A DNA stretch of 64,000 nucleotides from contig CATLGV010000011.1 of NCBI GenBank assembly GCA_949948735.1, positions 1-64,000 on the forward strand. The letters are read 5' to 3'. Of the stretch, positions 52,360 to 62,251 are shown piece after piece. Every line of letters starts with the position of its first letter. Position 1 is the first letter of the stretch. The notes below the pieces were generated by a model, which saw nothing but the letters and a program-made list of their open reading frames with translations, had not been told where the DNA came from and did no database searches. Made by a program: the position numbers and the translations under genes. Origin of the DNA: an uncultured Lachnospiraceae bacterium (lineage in GTDB: Bacteria; Bacillota; Clostridia; Lachnospirales; Lachnospiraceae).

Positions 52360-55300
52360 CTATTTTAATATTTCGCGCAGCAGCGCCATCAGCTTCGGAA
52401 TATGAATCGGCTTTGCAATGTGCCCGTTCATCCCGGCGTCCAGCGCTTCCTTTTTATCCTCGTCGAAGGCGTTTGCCGTCATGGCGATAATCGGAATGTC
52501 CGCAACGGCGGTATCCTCCAGCGCCCTGATTTGCCTTGTCGCCTCGTAACCGTTCATAATCGGCATCTGTATATCCATCAGGACCAGATCATACTGTCCG
52601 GCTCCGGCCGCGGCCATCTTCTCTACCGCAACCGCACCGTCGTCAGCCACGTCGACCGCGAAGCCGGCCTCCTGCAAAATCTCCACGGCAATCTCCTGAT
52701 TCAGCTCATTATCCTCCACCAGCAGGATATGTTTTCCCGCAAAGATCTCATTGTCCCCGGCAGACGCCTCCTCCGTATCCTGCACCGTAAACGGCGATTC
52801 CAGAATCTCTCTGAGCTCCGACAGGAAAATCGGCTTGGAGCAAAACGCGGTAACGCCCGCCGCACGCGCCTCCTCCTCAATATCCGTCCAGTCGTATGCG
52901 GTCAATATAATAATGGGCTTCTCCTCCCCGATAATGCCCCGAATCCGCCGCACAACCTCGATACCGTTCATATCCGGCATCAGCCAGTCTATGATGAATA
53001 CCGCGTATTCGTCGCCCTGCTCCCCCGCCAGCTGCACGCGCAGCACCGCTTCCTTTCCGGACGTCGTCCAGTCCGGCCGCATTCCGATAACGGAAAGCAT
53101 TTTGGTAACGCTGGAGCAGGTATTGAAGTCGTCGTCAGCCACAAGCGCCCTGAGTCCGCTCAGCTCCGGAATCACCTCCTGACGGACCGGACCGGTGCAG
53201 GTCTTAAACTGCAAAGCCACCGTAAAGGTCGTTCCCTTGCCTTCCTCACTGGCGACGGAGATGGTGCCGTTCATCATATCCACGATATTTTTGGTGATTG
53301 CCATCCCAAGCCCGGTTCCCTGAATCCCGCTGACCGTACTTGTTCGCTCCCGCTCAAACGGCTCAAAAACATGCCGCAAAAATTCCTCGCTCATACCGAT
53401 TCCGGTGTCCTTTACCTGGAACTCATACGCGGCCCATCCCTCGGGCGCATTCGGCTTCTGCAAAATCCGCACGCCCACAAAACCGCCGGGCTTTGTGAAC
53501 TTCATCGCGTTACTCAGCAGATTTAACAGCACCTGATTTAACCGGAGCTTATCACATAAAATATGCTCGTCCACCACGTCCGCCGTATCGATGTAAAATT
53601 CCAGCTGCTTTGACGTAATATCGGCCTGTACGATCGTCTTCAGGTCATGCATAATCTCCGGAAGGGACGTCTCCTTCTCCTCGATCTTCACCTTACCGCT
53701 CTCGATGCGGCTCATGTCCAGAACATCGTTAATCAGGCTGAGCAGGTGATTGCTGGACGTCGTAATCTTGGCCAGATACCCCTGCACCTGCTCCTTGCTG
53801 TCAATATGCGCCGCCGCAAGGGACGTAAATCCGATAATCGCATTCATCGGCGTACGGATGTCATGCGACATATTGTTCAGGAAGGTTGTCTTGGCGCGGT
53901 TTGCGTGCTGCGCCGCCGCAAGCGCGTCCTCCAGGTCGATCTTCTGCCGCTCCAGCTTCTCCTCCATCTTTTTCTCATCGTCAATATCCACAAAAAGGCC
54001 CACAAAAGCAATCGGGGAGCCGTCCTCGCGTCTCGACAGCCTTCCGGCCGCGTGGAACCACCGCAATCCCGCATGCTTCGTAAACAGACGATATTCCACG
54101 TCATAGGTTTTTTCACCGGTATAATCCTTTACCGTATCCCAGTATTCTTCGACGGCCTGCTCCTTATCCTCCTCGTACAGCAGGTCGGACCAGGATTCCA
54201 GCCGGTTGGGGAATTCCTCCTCGGTCTCGTACCCGACCATCTTCCGGAAAACCTCCGACCATGTGCAGGATACAATCTCCGCGCGCTCGTTAAACTCCAT
54301 ACTCCACAGTCCGGAGTTCATCGCGTCATGGATATTTTCCATGGCCGCCTGCTCCTTCTCGATTTGGGCGTACGCGGCCCTGATTCTGTCCCCGTCTTCC
54401 TTCTCCTTCTCCAGAAGCGCCCTTGCGCTCTTTTTGGACTGCCGAATCAGCGCTATAAATACGACGAGCATCACAAGCACCGTAATGACAATCTGGATAA
54501 TACCGCGATTCATCATGCCGGAGCTGATCGAGCTGATTTGGCCGCTGATTACGTTATCCTTAATCAGAATCGTCAGCATCCAGTTCGTCCCCGCCACCGG
54601 AACATAACAGAGATCCTCCCTGGATCCGTTATAGCGGAACGTAACCTGGCCGGAGCTGCCGTTTGTGAAATCCGCTTCCAGCTGCGCAAAGCTTCCGCCG
54701 TTTTCAAACTCCGCTTCCCTGAGCGCCGTAAGAATATTCGTCCCCGCCTTCAGATTCCCGAAATCATCACTTGTGAGATCCTCGCCGTTGCGGTGATAGA
54801 GGCTGCAGAACGTTTCGTTGTCGGCAGTCTGCAGCGTCAGGGAGCTCAGCATCTCATCGATATTAATTTGAACAAAGCAGATCTTCATCTGCACGCCCCG
54901 GAAAACAATACCCTCCACGGGAACCGCAAGAATCACCTGTTTCCTCGCACCATCGAGATTCAACGTGGAGATCACCGGCTCCGTCAGCTCTTCGGGCGGA
55001 GCGCCGTATTCGTCCGTACCGGGCGCCGTGCTGAATTCCGTGTAAACAATGCCGTTTTCATCCACCAGCGCAAACCGGTCGATGCCGTACAGCGTCTTGA
55101 CCTTTCCGAGAAATCTGCGCAGACTCTCCTCTGACGCCAGATCCGAGTCCTCCATTACCGCAAGCGCATTCGCAATGTACGAATAATTACTCTTTAACTC
55201 CTCGGAAACCACCTGTGCCCGCCGCCCGGCCAGCTCCTCCAGATAAAATTCGCTGACTTTTCCGACAGCCTGCCTTGTGCCGACGCGCGCGCTGTTTGAC

Positions 55301-55416
55301 ACCCAAATCGTCGTAATCAGAAGAATCGCCGCAATCAGCGCCCCGCCTGCTATCGCATAGGCAACTGCCTGTTTTCTTTGCTTTTTGTCCATACTCTTGT
55401 ATTCTGACTGGTTCAT
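52360..55416 (-). CDS. Membrane hybrid histidine kinase: sensor, PAS, HisKA, HATPase and two receivers
   Basis: A 1018-residue sensor. Helix 1 near 13-34; extracellular double-Cache-like sensor of about 260 residues (RFALVDENGIVYTEFSTAPG); helix 2 near 305-325; a PAS/PAC region (GLWSMEFNERAEIVSC, GLFVDIDDEKKMEE); phosphoacceptor His in NNMSHDIRTPMNAIIG; HATPase (LLNLLSNAMKF, DTGIGMS, GTGLGMAI); receiver 1 (VADDDFNTCSSV, FIIDWLMPDMNG, ILTAYD, SKP) and receiver 2 (LLVEDNELN, VLMDIQMPIMNG, AMTAN, AKPIH). Both receivers have intact acceptors. No output regulator gene lies beside it. It follows the DUF4132 gene by 35 bp on the same strand and may be cotranscribed. Confidence 0.93.
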   Translation of the reverse strand: MNQSEYKSMDKKQRKQAVAYAIAGGALIAAILLITTIWVSNSARVGTRQAVGKVSEFYLEELAGRRAQVVSEELKSNYSYIANALAVMEDSDLASEESLRRFLGKVKTLYGIDRFALVDENGIVYTEFSTAPGTDEYGAPPEELTEPVISTLNLDGARKQVILAVPVEGIVFRGVQMKICFVQINIDEMLSSLTLQTADNETFCSLYHRNGEDLTSDDFGNLKAGTNILTALREAEFENGGSFAQLEADFTNGSSGQVTFRYNGSREDLCYVPVAGTNWMLTILIKDNVISGQISSISSGMMNRGIIQIVITVLVMLVVFIALIRQSKKSARALLEKEKEDGDRIRAAYAQIEKEQAAMENIHDAMNSGLWSMEFNERAEIVSCTWSEVFRKMVGYETEEEFPNRLESWSDLLYEEDKEQAVEEYWDTVKDYTGEKTYDVEYRLFTKHAGLRWFHAAGRLSRREDGSPIAFVGLFVDIDDEKKMEEKLERQKIDLEDALAAAQHANRAKTTFLNNMSHDIRTPMNAIIGFTSLAAAHIDSKEQVQGYLAKITTSSNHLLSLINDVLDMSRIESGKVKIEEKETSLPEIMHDLKTIVQADITSKQLEFYIDTADVVDEHILCDKLRLNQVLLNLLSNAMKFTKPGGFVGVRILQKPNAPEGWAAYEFQVKDTGIGMSEEFLRHVFEPFERERTSTVSGIQGTGLGMAITKNIVDMMNGTISVASEEGKGTTFTVALQFKTCTGPVRQEVIPELSGLRALVADDDFNTCSSVTKMLSVIGMRPDWTTSGKEAVLRVQLAGEQGDEYAVFIIDWLMPDMNGIEVVRRIRGIIGEEKPIIILTAYDWTDIEEEARAAGVTAFCSKPIFLSELREILESPFTVQDTEEASAGDNEIFAGKHILLVEDNELNQEIAVEILQEAGFAVDVADDGAVAVEKMAAAGAGQYDLVLMDIQMPIMNGYEATRQIRALEDTAVADIPIIAMTANAFDEDKKEALDAGMNGHIAKPIHIPKLMALLREILK

Positions 55417-55451
55417 TTTTCTTCCATCCTCAATTCATTTCAACCGTTTTC

Positions 55452-58400
55452 TTACTGTATCTGTTTTATGATATTCGGATCCTTGATTTTCCCGTCCTCG
55501 GCAAACAGAAGGATTTTCGACATAATTTCCGCCGTCTTTGGGTCGTCGTCCACAAAGGGCAGGAAAATACGCCCTCTGTGCTGTGAATGAACCGGAACGA
55601 CGAACAGCATGGCATTTCCGATTTGATGCACAACGCCGCTGCCAAGGTGTACCGTGTACTGGCCGAGCTTCCCGTCGATAATCGCGTGATTCCCCTCCAG
55701 GCGGACATTCTTCGTCCCAAACAGGGAAAGATTGCACGCGACGATTGCGCGGCGCATCTCGATTGTCGAGTGGCTTGTTTCAGGGTCTACGCCGCCGGCA
55801 TGGGCGACGCTGACCGCCAGGTCCACATCCCGCATAACCTCACTGTATATAATGTCCGGAATATCCTTGACCGGAAGCGCCTTCCCGCTCTTGCGGTCCG
55901 AAAATACGACGTATTCCAGGGTCGGCGCTTCCGCATCGCTCGGCGAAAACCAGTCCGCCATCGCGTAAATACGGGCGACAATATTCTCCTTATAGTAAAT
56001 CTTCTGCAGGCCGTCATCGTAGTCCGCCACCCATCGCCTGCTGCGCAGGGCGCCCACAGTCTTCTGCGGCTGAATCTGATTGCCTGAAAACAGCATGGAT
56101 TCTTCTTTTTCCAGCTCCTCCTCCAGCTTCACGTACAGTTCACGGAAAACCTGCTTAAAGGGCTGCCGAATCTGCTTTTCAAACAGCAGCTTCTGGTATT
56201 CGTGCCACCGGCCGCTTTCATACAGGTCAAAGGGATGCGCGATAAGGACCCTGTCATCCGGCTTTACGGAAAGGAGCGCGCCTGCGGCGTCCAGAAGGCC
56301 GTCCTTTGTGAGGAACCCAAGCCCCTGCTTCCCGTCATCCTCCAGCTTTACCACAAGCGGCTCCACAATCGGACGGGCTACCGGATTCTGACCCAGCTCC
56401 AGAAGCTCCCAGACCTCGAAGGCCGTGCGATCCTCCATCGCCTGCTCCATCATCTGCCGCGTCCGGCTGTACTGATCCTTTAACTGCTTCACCGTTTCCT
56501 GGAGTCTGAGCACCGTCTCATTCTTTTTATATTTTGCCGGAACGGCTTTGAGCGCCTTACCGTCCTTCCTGCATGCCAGCGTGCTCTTCCCGTTCTCGTC
56601 CACGCATATCTGAAGCTCGATTTCATCTGCCCGCTGCCAGTCAAAGTATTCCGAAGACTGCTTTGTCAGCCTGCCCTCCATGCGCAGCACCAGACGCGTT
56701 ACGTCCGTAAATCCCGCGTTCACGCTCAGATTGCCCAGTGCGATTTGCACCGCGCGTCCCTCGCTGGCCCGCCGCTGCGCGCCGAACTGCCGGCTTTCCT
56801 TCTTATATTTCTGGATAAACTGGTATCTGTCCAGCATCTCCGTCTCCCGCTCCTCCTTGTCCGCCGGAAGCGGCAGCAGGCCGATGCTCATCAGAAGATC
56901 CTTATTGCGCCTGGCGTCGATTTCCGTCTTGAGCGCCGCCTTCTCGACATTTCCGAGCGCGGCATCGGCATATTTTCTTGCTCTTGCATGGGCCGTTCCG
57001 GTGGAGGAGTACTTCGCGGCGTCATAGAGCAGCTTGAAGCTCTTCTCCCCGAGCTTTTCATACGCTTCAAAGAACCAGTGGATGTCAAAGGCCCCGTCCG
57101 TCAGCTCCTCCGGCGAAAGCGGGGTATATTTTGCAATCGTCGAGGCCACCTGTTCGTCAAACCGCTCGCTGGTGTGCGCCATGAAATAATAACAGGTACT
57201 CGCAAAGCCGGGCATCTGAAAATATTCTTCCAGCATGGGTATCCACTGCTGCGCATACATGGCAAGCTCCGCAAGGCGTTTCTGGGTAATGTCCGTGCCC
57301 TTCAGCGCCTTTTTCAGATCCTCCGCCGTCTCATCCGGCCCCGGCATGGAGACCTTGAGCAGATGGCTGAGCACCACCCTTCTCTCGGAATTAGCGGTGT
57401 AATAGCTGTAGCCCCGCTGTAACGGATCCTTTCCGAGCGCCGTTAAAATCTGTATCATATAATCGATTCCGTAAATAACCTGAATGCTCTTCATATCCGA
57501 AGAAAAGGGCGTAGGCTGCTCTCCGCGCTTTAACTCAACCTTTAAGACCATCGGAAGCACCTCTCTGTAAAGCGCATGCGCAAAGGTCATCTCCGGCAGC
57601 TCCTCCCCGATGGTGTCAAAGCGGTATTTCCCGTCCACAGGCTGTATCACGCCATTGCCGAAAAAGGCATTCAGCCCGCGGACCGCGGCCTTGCGGTAAG
57701 AGACAGCGCCCTTCTGTTCCACGGCGCTTACCGGCTCCAGAAGGCCTCCCAGCCCGACAAAGGTAAACACAGCCTTATAAAACAGGTCCTTATCCCATAT
57801 TCCCCGCACATAGCACTGCACATAGTCCGACAGCCCGAGATAATACGACGGCCTGCTGCCGTAAGAATACTGGGACTGCTTCTCCCGCGATTTCTGTTCT
57901 TTATAATACTGCTGCAGCCGAAAACGCAGCGCAAAGGCATTTTCCCATTCCGCTTTATTCTCTTTGTCGGCATAGGACAGCCACTGGCACATATCCGACA
58001 GCACCGGCAGCTCCACCGCGCGTCTTGTGTAAACGGCCGTCGCCCCGTTCCAGCGCTTCTCCTGCACCGTCACCAGGTCGTTTGTGGGATCAAGCACCGT
58101 AAGCAGCTTCGAGATACCGCACAGGCCATGCTGCACCAGAAGCGCATGCGGAACATACTGGCGAAACAGCGCGGACAAAATCGTCTGCACCTGCGCTCTG
58201 TAGGAGAGCGGAATCGTCAGATTGGAGAAAGGCGCCTTTTTCAGAAGACCGCTTCCAAACACCTTTTGGTAGAGCTTCGTATTCTGCTCGTAATAGCCGC
58301 GCTGATCACAGCATCTGCGGTAAAGCTCCGCTTCCAGCAAAAGCTGGGGCGTCTTAATCTCCTTGCTGTAAAATTCCTCCCACATCTCCCGGAAGGGGTA

Positions 58401-60602
58401 AAGATCCAGCGGCTCGGCGTCGCTGCTGCTCCAGCGGGTCTGGTTCAGCTTGCTGCCAAGCAGCAGATCCTCGTTCCACGCCGTCTTATAGGAACGCTCG
58501 CGGTTTTCGCCGATCAGCGCGTCCAGCTTCCGCAGCACGTGGATACAGGCCTCCTCGCCGCAGGTAAAAAGCTTTGACGCCCCGCTCCCATCGACGGTAA
58601 CCGGCGGCAGAACCCAGTCCTTTGTCACGTCATACAATCCGTACCCCGGCGTATTCAGAATATCCTGCGCGGCGCTTTCCGCCCCCAGAAGCTCCTCCAG
58701 AAGCACCTGCTCCTTGCCGGTAGGATTCGAAAAGGCACGCAGCTGCGGCAGGATTTGTGAAAAAGACGTCCCGTCCTCCTTCTTTAGCTGCAGCGCAAGG
58801 TCAAGGGCGCCCATATGGCATTCCTCGGACTTTTCCCCGAGCAGCCGTCCGATGCAGGCCGTCAGGCTCTTATTGTCCTGTCTGCGCAGCAGAGCAAGCG
58901 TTCTGGAACGCCCCTTTTTATATTTCAGGTTTTGTTCGATTTCCAGGTAGTCCTGCGCGGAAAGCGTCATGTCCTCCACCAGCGCGTGCGCCGCCTGATT
59001 CGTGTATTCTTCCGCGTTATGTAAAAGCTCAAAGAGCACCTTTTTGCGCGTCGGCGACTCGGGACGGTACAACAGCACCTTTGCGACAGCCGACCGGGAC
59101 GCGCCATAGTAAGAATAGCCCTCCCCCTGTCCGATCAGCGGAATCATCCCGGCTGCCTCATTCAAAAGCGTTTCTTTTTGCAGCATCCACGCGATCAGAC
59201 ACAGGCGCACGGCAATATCCGACGGGCTCATCGTCACCTGATGCCACGGGAAAATACAGGGCGAAAGCGTCAGCCCCTTCTTAGGGAGCCGCCCCATCAG
59301 TTCTTTTAATATACCGTAAATCCGCTCCGCCTCTTCTTCACTTTCGAAATACTCGTCGACCGCCAGCCGCCTGGGTTGTCTTATCTTGTTGTCCCGGGGC
59401 GCGTAATTGTCTGCCTTCTCGTCCCTTGTAAGCTGATAAAAGCGGGAGCCCGCAGATGCCATAAAGCCGGGCATAAAGCACGCAGCAAGCTCCAGATCGT
59501 CCGGGTATGTAAGCAGCACCTCCTTGGACGCCTGCATCTGCAGCTTTACATCCTGCAGCGAAAGATTAAAATAGGAGGCCGTCATCTTCTGCGGCTTTGT
59601 CCCCTGCCGAATCAGCGTAAGCACGGCTTCAACAGCCTCGTCCGCATTGTAAAAGCCCTTTGCCCAGAGCGCGCAGCTGATGCCAATCGCATCGTTTGTG
59701 GCAAGCTGTTCCTCCGCAAAGGCTTTGTCCCGCAGGCACTGCCCCATCAGCCGCAACAGCTTGTCGCTGATTCGTTCCACGCTGTTCTCGTTAAAGATGC
59801 CGATCCAGGTGCTGACAGCACGCTTGACGGAGGAATAGCGAATCAGGTCATTCTCTTCAATGACGGAAAAAAGATGGAGAAAGGCCTCCGGACGGCCCGC
59901 GTCCATCGTCTCGCAAACCACCTGCCTTGCACCCTCCTGAAGCCTCGCCGCAAGCAGAAATCTGCCCAGATCCTCATAAAGCGCCGCATTTTTTGACATG
60001 ATAATCCCCAGAACAAGCTCGCGGCTCATCATCATCGTGTTGTTCTCGCCGAAAAGAATATCCTTTACCGCGTTTATCGCCTTCTCGCTGCCGTTGTCGA
60101 TTTGCGCGGCAAGAATCGCCGCATAGGCAAAATGTTCATTGCGCGCATGGTCGTACAGCTCCGGTGTGACCTTTCCGGTCAAAACATCCGCAAGATCCCC
60201 GCCGTAAAGCTCCAGCTGCGCGTATGCCCGCAGCAGCTCGATGCTGCGCTCCACAAAAGGCGCATAGCTGCCGGATCGCAGGCTTCTGCGATACCATCCC
60301 GCAGTCATCTGGTAGGCGTTCATTTCGTCCAGCGCACCGTAAAACTCCTCCTGTCTGGATTTCACGACGCAGACGTCCACCAGCTTTTGAAACTGGCCGC
60401 GGTACAAATCGCTCAGCGTCCTGTAAGTTCCGTTTTGTAAGAGCCGGCGCATCTCCTCGCAGACGTCCCGGGGAATCACATGATAATAAATCTCCGGCAG
60501 CAGCTTCTTCTCCCGCTCGGAAAGATGCCTTCCCTTCTCCTTCATCTGCGCAACCCATGTTTCACTCAGCTTTCTTCTGGTCTGATATGTAAACTCCGCC
60601 AT
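55452..60602 (-). CDS. Giant DUF4132-family protein
   Basis: A 1716-residue soluble protein with no membrane helix or signal peptide. The C-terminal part carries the DUF4132-type region (about 1440-1700): HPFDLYESGRWHEYQKLLFE, KIYYKENIVARIYAMADWFSP, LPVKDIPDIIYSEVMRDVDLAVS and VAHAGGVDPETSHS. The first ~1300 residues are helical repeat-like and match nothing I can name. DUF4132 proteins (MolR/YehI relatives) occur with MoxR ATPase and VWA genes in predicted stress or conflict systems, but none is visible here; the biochemical role is unknown. RBS AGGAGGATGGG. The gene for a 139-residue unknown protein lies 49 bp upstream, in the same direction. Confidence 0.85.
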   Translation of the reverse strand: MAEFTYQTRRKLSETWVAQMKEKGRHLSEREKKLLPEIYYHVIPRDVCEEMRRLLQNGTYRTLSDLYRGQFQKLVDVCVVKSRQEEFYGALDEMNAYQMTAGWYRRSLRSGSYAPFVERSIELLRAYAQLELYGGDLADVLTGKVTPELYDHARNEHFAYAAILAAQIDNGSEKAINAVKDILFGENNTMMMSRELVLGIIMSKNAALYEDLGRFLLAARLQEGARQVVCETMDAGRPEAFLHLFSVIEENDLIRYSSVKRAVSTWIGIFNENSVERISDKLLRLMGQCLRDKAFAEEQLATNDAIGISCALWAKGFYNADEAVEAVLTLIRQGTKPQKMTASYFNLSLQDVKLQMQASKEVLLTYPDDLELAACFMPGFMASAGSRFYQLTRDEKADNYAPRDNKIRQPRRLAVDEYFESEEEAERIYGILKELMGRLPKKGLTLSPCIFPWHQVTMSPSDIAVRLCLIAWMLQKETLLNEAAGMIPLIGQGEGYSYYGASRSAVAKVLLYRPESPTRKKVLFELLHNAEEYTNQAAHALVEDMTLSAQDYLEIEQNLKYKKGRSRTLALLRRQDNKSLTACIGRLLGEKSEECHMGALDLALQLKKEDGTSFSQILPQLRAFSNPTGKEQVLLEELLGAESAAQDILNTPGYGLYDVTKDWVLPPVTVDGSGASKLFTCGEEACIHVLRKLDALIGENRERSYKTAWNEDLLLGSKLNQTRWSSSDAEPLDLYPFREMWEEFYSKEIKTPQLLLEAELYRRCCDQRGYYEQNTKLYQKVFGSGLLKKAPFSNLTIPLSYRAQVQTILSALFRQYVPHALLVQHGLCGISKLLTVLDPTNDLVTVQEKRWNGATAVYTRRAVELPVLSDMCQWLSYADKENKAEWENAFALRFRLQQYYKEQKSREKQSQYSYGSRPSYYLGLSDYVQCYVRGIWDKDLFYKAVFTFVGLGGLLEPVSAVEQKGAVSYRKAAVRGLNAFFGNGVIQPVDGKYRFDTIGEELPEMTFAHALYREVLPMVLKVELKRGEQPTPFSSDMKSIQVIYGIDYMIQILTALGKDPLQRGYSYYTANSERRVVLSHLLKVSMPGPDETAEDLKKALKGTDITQKRLAELAMYAQQWIPMLEEYFQMPGFASTCYYFMAHTSERFDEQVASTIAKYTPLSPEELTDGAFDIHWFFEAYEKLGEKSFKLLYDAAKYSSTGTAHARARKYADAALGNVEKAALKTEIDARRNKDLLMSIGLLPLPADKEERETEMLDRYQFIQKYKKESRQFGAQRRASEGRAVQIALGNLSVNAGFTDVTRLVLRMEGRLTKQSSEYFDWQRADEIELQICVDENGKSTLACRKDGKALKAVPAKYKKNETVLRLQETVKQLKDQYSRTRQMMEQAMEDRTAFEVWELLELGQNPVARPIVEPLVVKLEDDGKQGLGFLTKDGLLDAAGALLSVKPDDRVLIAHPFDLYESGRWHEYQKLLFEKQIRQPFKQVFRELYVKLEEELEKEESMLFSGNQIQPQKTVGALRSRRWVADYDDGLQKIYYKENIVARIYAMADWFSPSDAEAPTLEYVVFSDRKSGKALPVKDIPDIIYSEVMRDVDLAVSVAHAGGVDPETSHSTIEMRRAIVACNLSLFGTKNVRLEGNHAIIDGKLGQYTVHLGSGVVHQIGNAMLFVVPVHSQHRGRIFLPFVDDDPKTAEIMSKILLFAEDGKIKDPNIIKQIQ

Positions 60603-60651
60603 TATCCCATCCTCCTGTATAAAGCTTCCCCAAAACCGTTATGTCTTCCCG

Positions 60652-61071
60652 TTACCATCCGGCCAGCATCGTCAGCCGGATAAAGGTAAATACCATATCC
60701 TCCGTCCACGGAATCGCCTCTGTCAGCGCCGTCAGCTCTGTCTCTCCTGCAAATACGCGGTAAATGCCGTCCTCAAAGCACTGGAGCGTATTTTCGACGG
60801 CCTCGTCCCGCCAGGCATCCTCCCCGCCCCGCAGCCCCGCGGTTATCTTTCCCCGCAAGGCCTGGCCGGCTATTTCTTCCCGGGTCAGGTAAGCCAGCAG
60901 CTGCCCTTCGTCCTTCCGCGCATTGTACTGCCTTACCCCGAGCTCCGTCAGCGCCGTCAGCAGCTCGCGGACCGTGCCGGGCTTCTCCTCCAGCTCACAG
61001 GGCACGGGCTGCAGCTGGGCGCTTTTCTGTTTCCCGAGCTTCTTCATCCGCACATAAATCGTATAGGGCAT
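60652..61071 (-). CDS. Hypothetical protein paired with DUF4132
   Basis: A 139-residue soluble protein (MPYTIYVRMKKLGKQKSAQL) with alternating basic and acidic segments (ELLTALTELGVRQYNARKDE) and a C-terminus PWTEDMVFTFIRLTMLAGW. I do not recognise a domain. Its AAGGAG site is good. It is sandwiched between the DHHW gene (18 bp) and the DUF4132 gene (49 bp) on one strand, so it is probably a DUF4132 partner (inference only). Confidence 0.7.
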   Translation of the reverse strand: MPYTIYVRMKKLGKQKSAQLQPVPCELEEKPGTVRELLTALTELGVRQYNARKDEGQLLAYLTREEIAGQALRGKITAGLRGGEDAWRDEAVENTLQCFEDGIYRVFAGETELTALTEAIPWTEDMVFTFIRLTMLAGW

Positions 61072-61089
61072 GCACCTCTCTCCTTTCCC

Positions 61090-62205
61090 TCACTTGAGCA
61101 TGCTGCTGTTATTGAGCACCATCGTACTGTACAAAAACAGGATATCCGCATTCGAAAAATCCACATATTCCCCCAGCCGCTCAGCGGCAATATAACGCAG
61201 GTCAATCAGCGTGATCTCCCCGTACGCCTCTAACAGCAGCGGCGTCAGGCTGCTCGCATACGAATCCCGGAACAGGATAAGCCGTCTGTCCGAGTCCGCC
61301 TTCGGGCTGCTGATAACCTGCAGCGCCGCGGCGCCGCCAAGGAAAATATCGTATTTATCCACACTTTTCTCATCGGTGAGCTTCTCCAGCTCATAGACCG
61401 GCTGCGTCCGGTTTGTCTCCAGATTCCAGGCTGTCGCGCTGTCCGTCGCATCGTTTGTCAGATAAACAATGGTATCCGGTGCAAGCGCAAGCGCCGCCTG
61501 CCCGTAATATACGCCGTAGAAATCCTCTATCGTATGCTGCACAAAATCCTCCGCCGTCCCGACAGGCGCAGCGCCAAGGCCGTCCGCTACTGCCGCCGCT
61601 GTCTCCAAAATCCGTTCCTGCCGCCAGTGGGTATCCGTCGTATAATAGTCCCCGATATCAAGCGTCGATATCACGTCGATATACCCGAATGCCTCCTCGC
61701 GCATATTTTCCCGCAGGATTGCAAGCAGCCGCCCGTAATCCACGGCCGGATAACCGCCCTGCGCCGCCAGAAAATAGTTCTTGTCGGGAATCACGGCATA
61801 ATAAGCCTTCTGCGCCGGAAAATACTGCTCCCGCACCGCGTTCATCTTATCCGCCGCCTTTTGCACGCTGGATTCGTTTAATTCCTCCAGCTTGGCGGCA
61901 TGCCCCTGCGCTACATATATGCCGTTATTTTCCCGCTGTCCGAGCGCCTTATATGCAAACTCGGCTTTGATTCTGCGAAACCCGGTGCGAAGCGGAAAAT
62001 GATCCAGCAGATAGCTCTCCATATCATTCATAAAAGACTCGTCACGGACAGTCTCCCAGCTAAGCTCAGGCATTTTGGCCAGCCGCCTGCGCTCCGCCTG
62101 AGACACCTCCTGCCTGGGCAGCAGCAGAAATGCCGCCGCAAAGCCCGCCAGACACAGAACGAAGCTGTATATTGTTATGCGCTGTTTCCATTTATCATTC
62201 CCCAT
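61090..62205 (-). CDS. DHHW-family (AlgX/DltD-like) membrane-anchored protein
   Basis: A 371-residue protein with an N-terminal signal anchor (ITIYSFVLCLAGFAAAFLLLP) and an SGNH-like extracytoplasmic domain: YYTTDTHWRQE (the D-x-H-W motif), FLGGAAALQ, and LILFRDSYASSLTPLLLEAY with the RDSYA serine loop. Such proteins pair with MBOAT acyltransferases to O-acylate cell-surface polymers. ATG 62205 is used; the longer TTG frame to 62232 is less likely. 46 bp behind MBOAT, the next gene upstream. Confidence 0.88.
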   Translation of the reverse strand: MGNDKWKQRITIYSFVLCLAGFAAAFLLLPRQEVSQAERRRLAKMPELSWETVRDESFMNDMESYLLDHFPLRTGFRRIKAEFAYKALGQRENNGIYVAQGHAAKLEELNESSVQKAADKMNAVREQYFPAQKAYYAVIPDKNYFLAAQGGYPAVDYGRLLAILRENMREEAFGYIDVISTLDIGDYYTTDTHWRQERILETAAAVADGLGAAPVGTAEDFVQHTIEDFYGVYYGQAALALAPDTIVYLTNDATDSATAWNLETNRTQPVYELEKLTDEKSVDKYDIFLGGAAALQVISSPKADSDRRLILFRDSYASSLTPLLLEAYGEITLIDLRYIAAERLGEYVDFSNADILFLYSTMVLNNSSMLK

Positions 62206-62251
62206 ACCTGCACCATGCCTTTCCGCAGTCAATACCGGTTAAAGCGTTTGC

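Noticed and set aside
53647..55134. 495-codon plus-strand frame
   Set aside because: Mirror of the large hybrid kinase; leucine/arginine/histidine-rich, no domain, no start signal.
57576..58577. 333-codon plus-strand frame
   Set aside because: Shadow of the DUF4132 gene.
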